Assembly (NCBI RefSeq): GCF_001730285.1
Contig: NZ_MIJZ01000017.1
Location: 1-64,000, forward strand
Direction of reading: 5' to 3'
DNA from: Enterococcus ureasiticus
GTDB taxonomy: Bacteria; Bacillota; Bacilli; Lactobacillales; Enterococcaceae
DNA: 64,000 nucleotides
The number at the start of each line of letters is the position of its first letter. Within the stretch, counting starts at the first letter, position 1. The notes beneath the pieces are model-generated. The model had not been told where the DNA came from. It searched no databases and saw only the letters and a program-made list of their open reading frames with translations. Below, in pieces: positions 63,965 through 64,000 of the stretch. Position numbers and translations under genes: made by a program.

Positions 63965-64000
63965 CGTTTGGATCTAAAAAACTAGATTCAAAGTCACCAA

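Noticed and set aside
1-64000. CRISPR arrays, tRNA or rRNA genes
   Set aside because: No regularly spaced repeats and no cloverleaf or rRNA sequence were recognised by eye anywhere in the window.

Overview
The window is a low-GC Gram-positive chromosome segment, most likely from an Enterococcus that is not E. faecalis. Supporting signs are the housekeeping order ruvB-ruvA, mutL-mutS-ricA, ymdB, rny, recA and cinA, a WxL/LPxTG surface operon with an Mga-like regulator, and structured intergenic repeats of a kind seen in enterococci. Genus is inference; no 16S or tRNA gene is present to fix it.

Layout. 1-2100: end of a mobile element, with a tyrosine integrase flanked by repeats. 2100-5700: an OmpR-type two-component system and a membrane protein. 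5900-16400: DNA repair and housekeeping genes interrupted by an oligopeptide-binding lipoprotein. 16500-22800: WxL surface operon and regulator. 22900-32300: ymdB, an accessory patch (orphan Xre regulator, orphan ABC ATPase), a second oligopeptide-binding lipoprotein with a CodY-like box like the first, then rny, recA (SOS box) and cinA. 32300-43800: accessory metabolism, including oleate hydratase under a palindrome-overlapped promoter, a MarR-controlled flavin oxidoreductase operon, an Rrf2-controlled oxidoreductase and a dihydrouridine synthase.

44000-63900 is the most interesting part, all on the minus strand. Two nearly identical Cys/Ser-rich precursor peptides (63444-63859) are followed by an ABC exporter, a split LanB-type dehydratase, two thiopeptide-type domain proteins, and what appear to be two separate azole-forming sets: (a) partner + YcaO ending in PHPFP + divergent SagB-like protein, and (b) SagB-like dehydrogenase + Cys-motif partner + an E. 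coli-YcaO-type protein. A protein of unknown family, a short-chain dehydrogenase and a small unknown protein end the run. I read it as a thiopeptide (thiazolyl peptide) pathway with an unusual duplicated heterocyclisation module. Immediately downstream is an agr/fsr-like quorum-sensing locus with a previously uncalled 35-residue AgrD-type pheromone gene (46898-47005) and a decayed partial copy of the sensor kinase gene.

In the proposed scheme the precursors carry a shared acidic leader. Cys/Ser residues become azol(in)es through the YcaO, partner and SagB proteins. Remaining Ser/Thr are dehydrated by the tRNA-dependent LanB-type proteins. A cyclase joins two dehydroalanines into the pyridine, and the ABC transporter exports the product. 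The agr-like system is a candidate regulator by position only. No dedicated immunity gene (extra L11, 23S rRNA methyltransferase) is visible.
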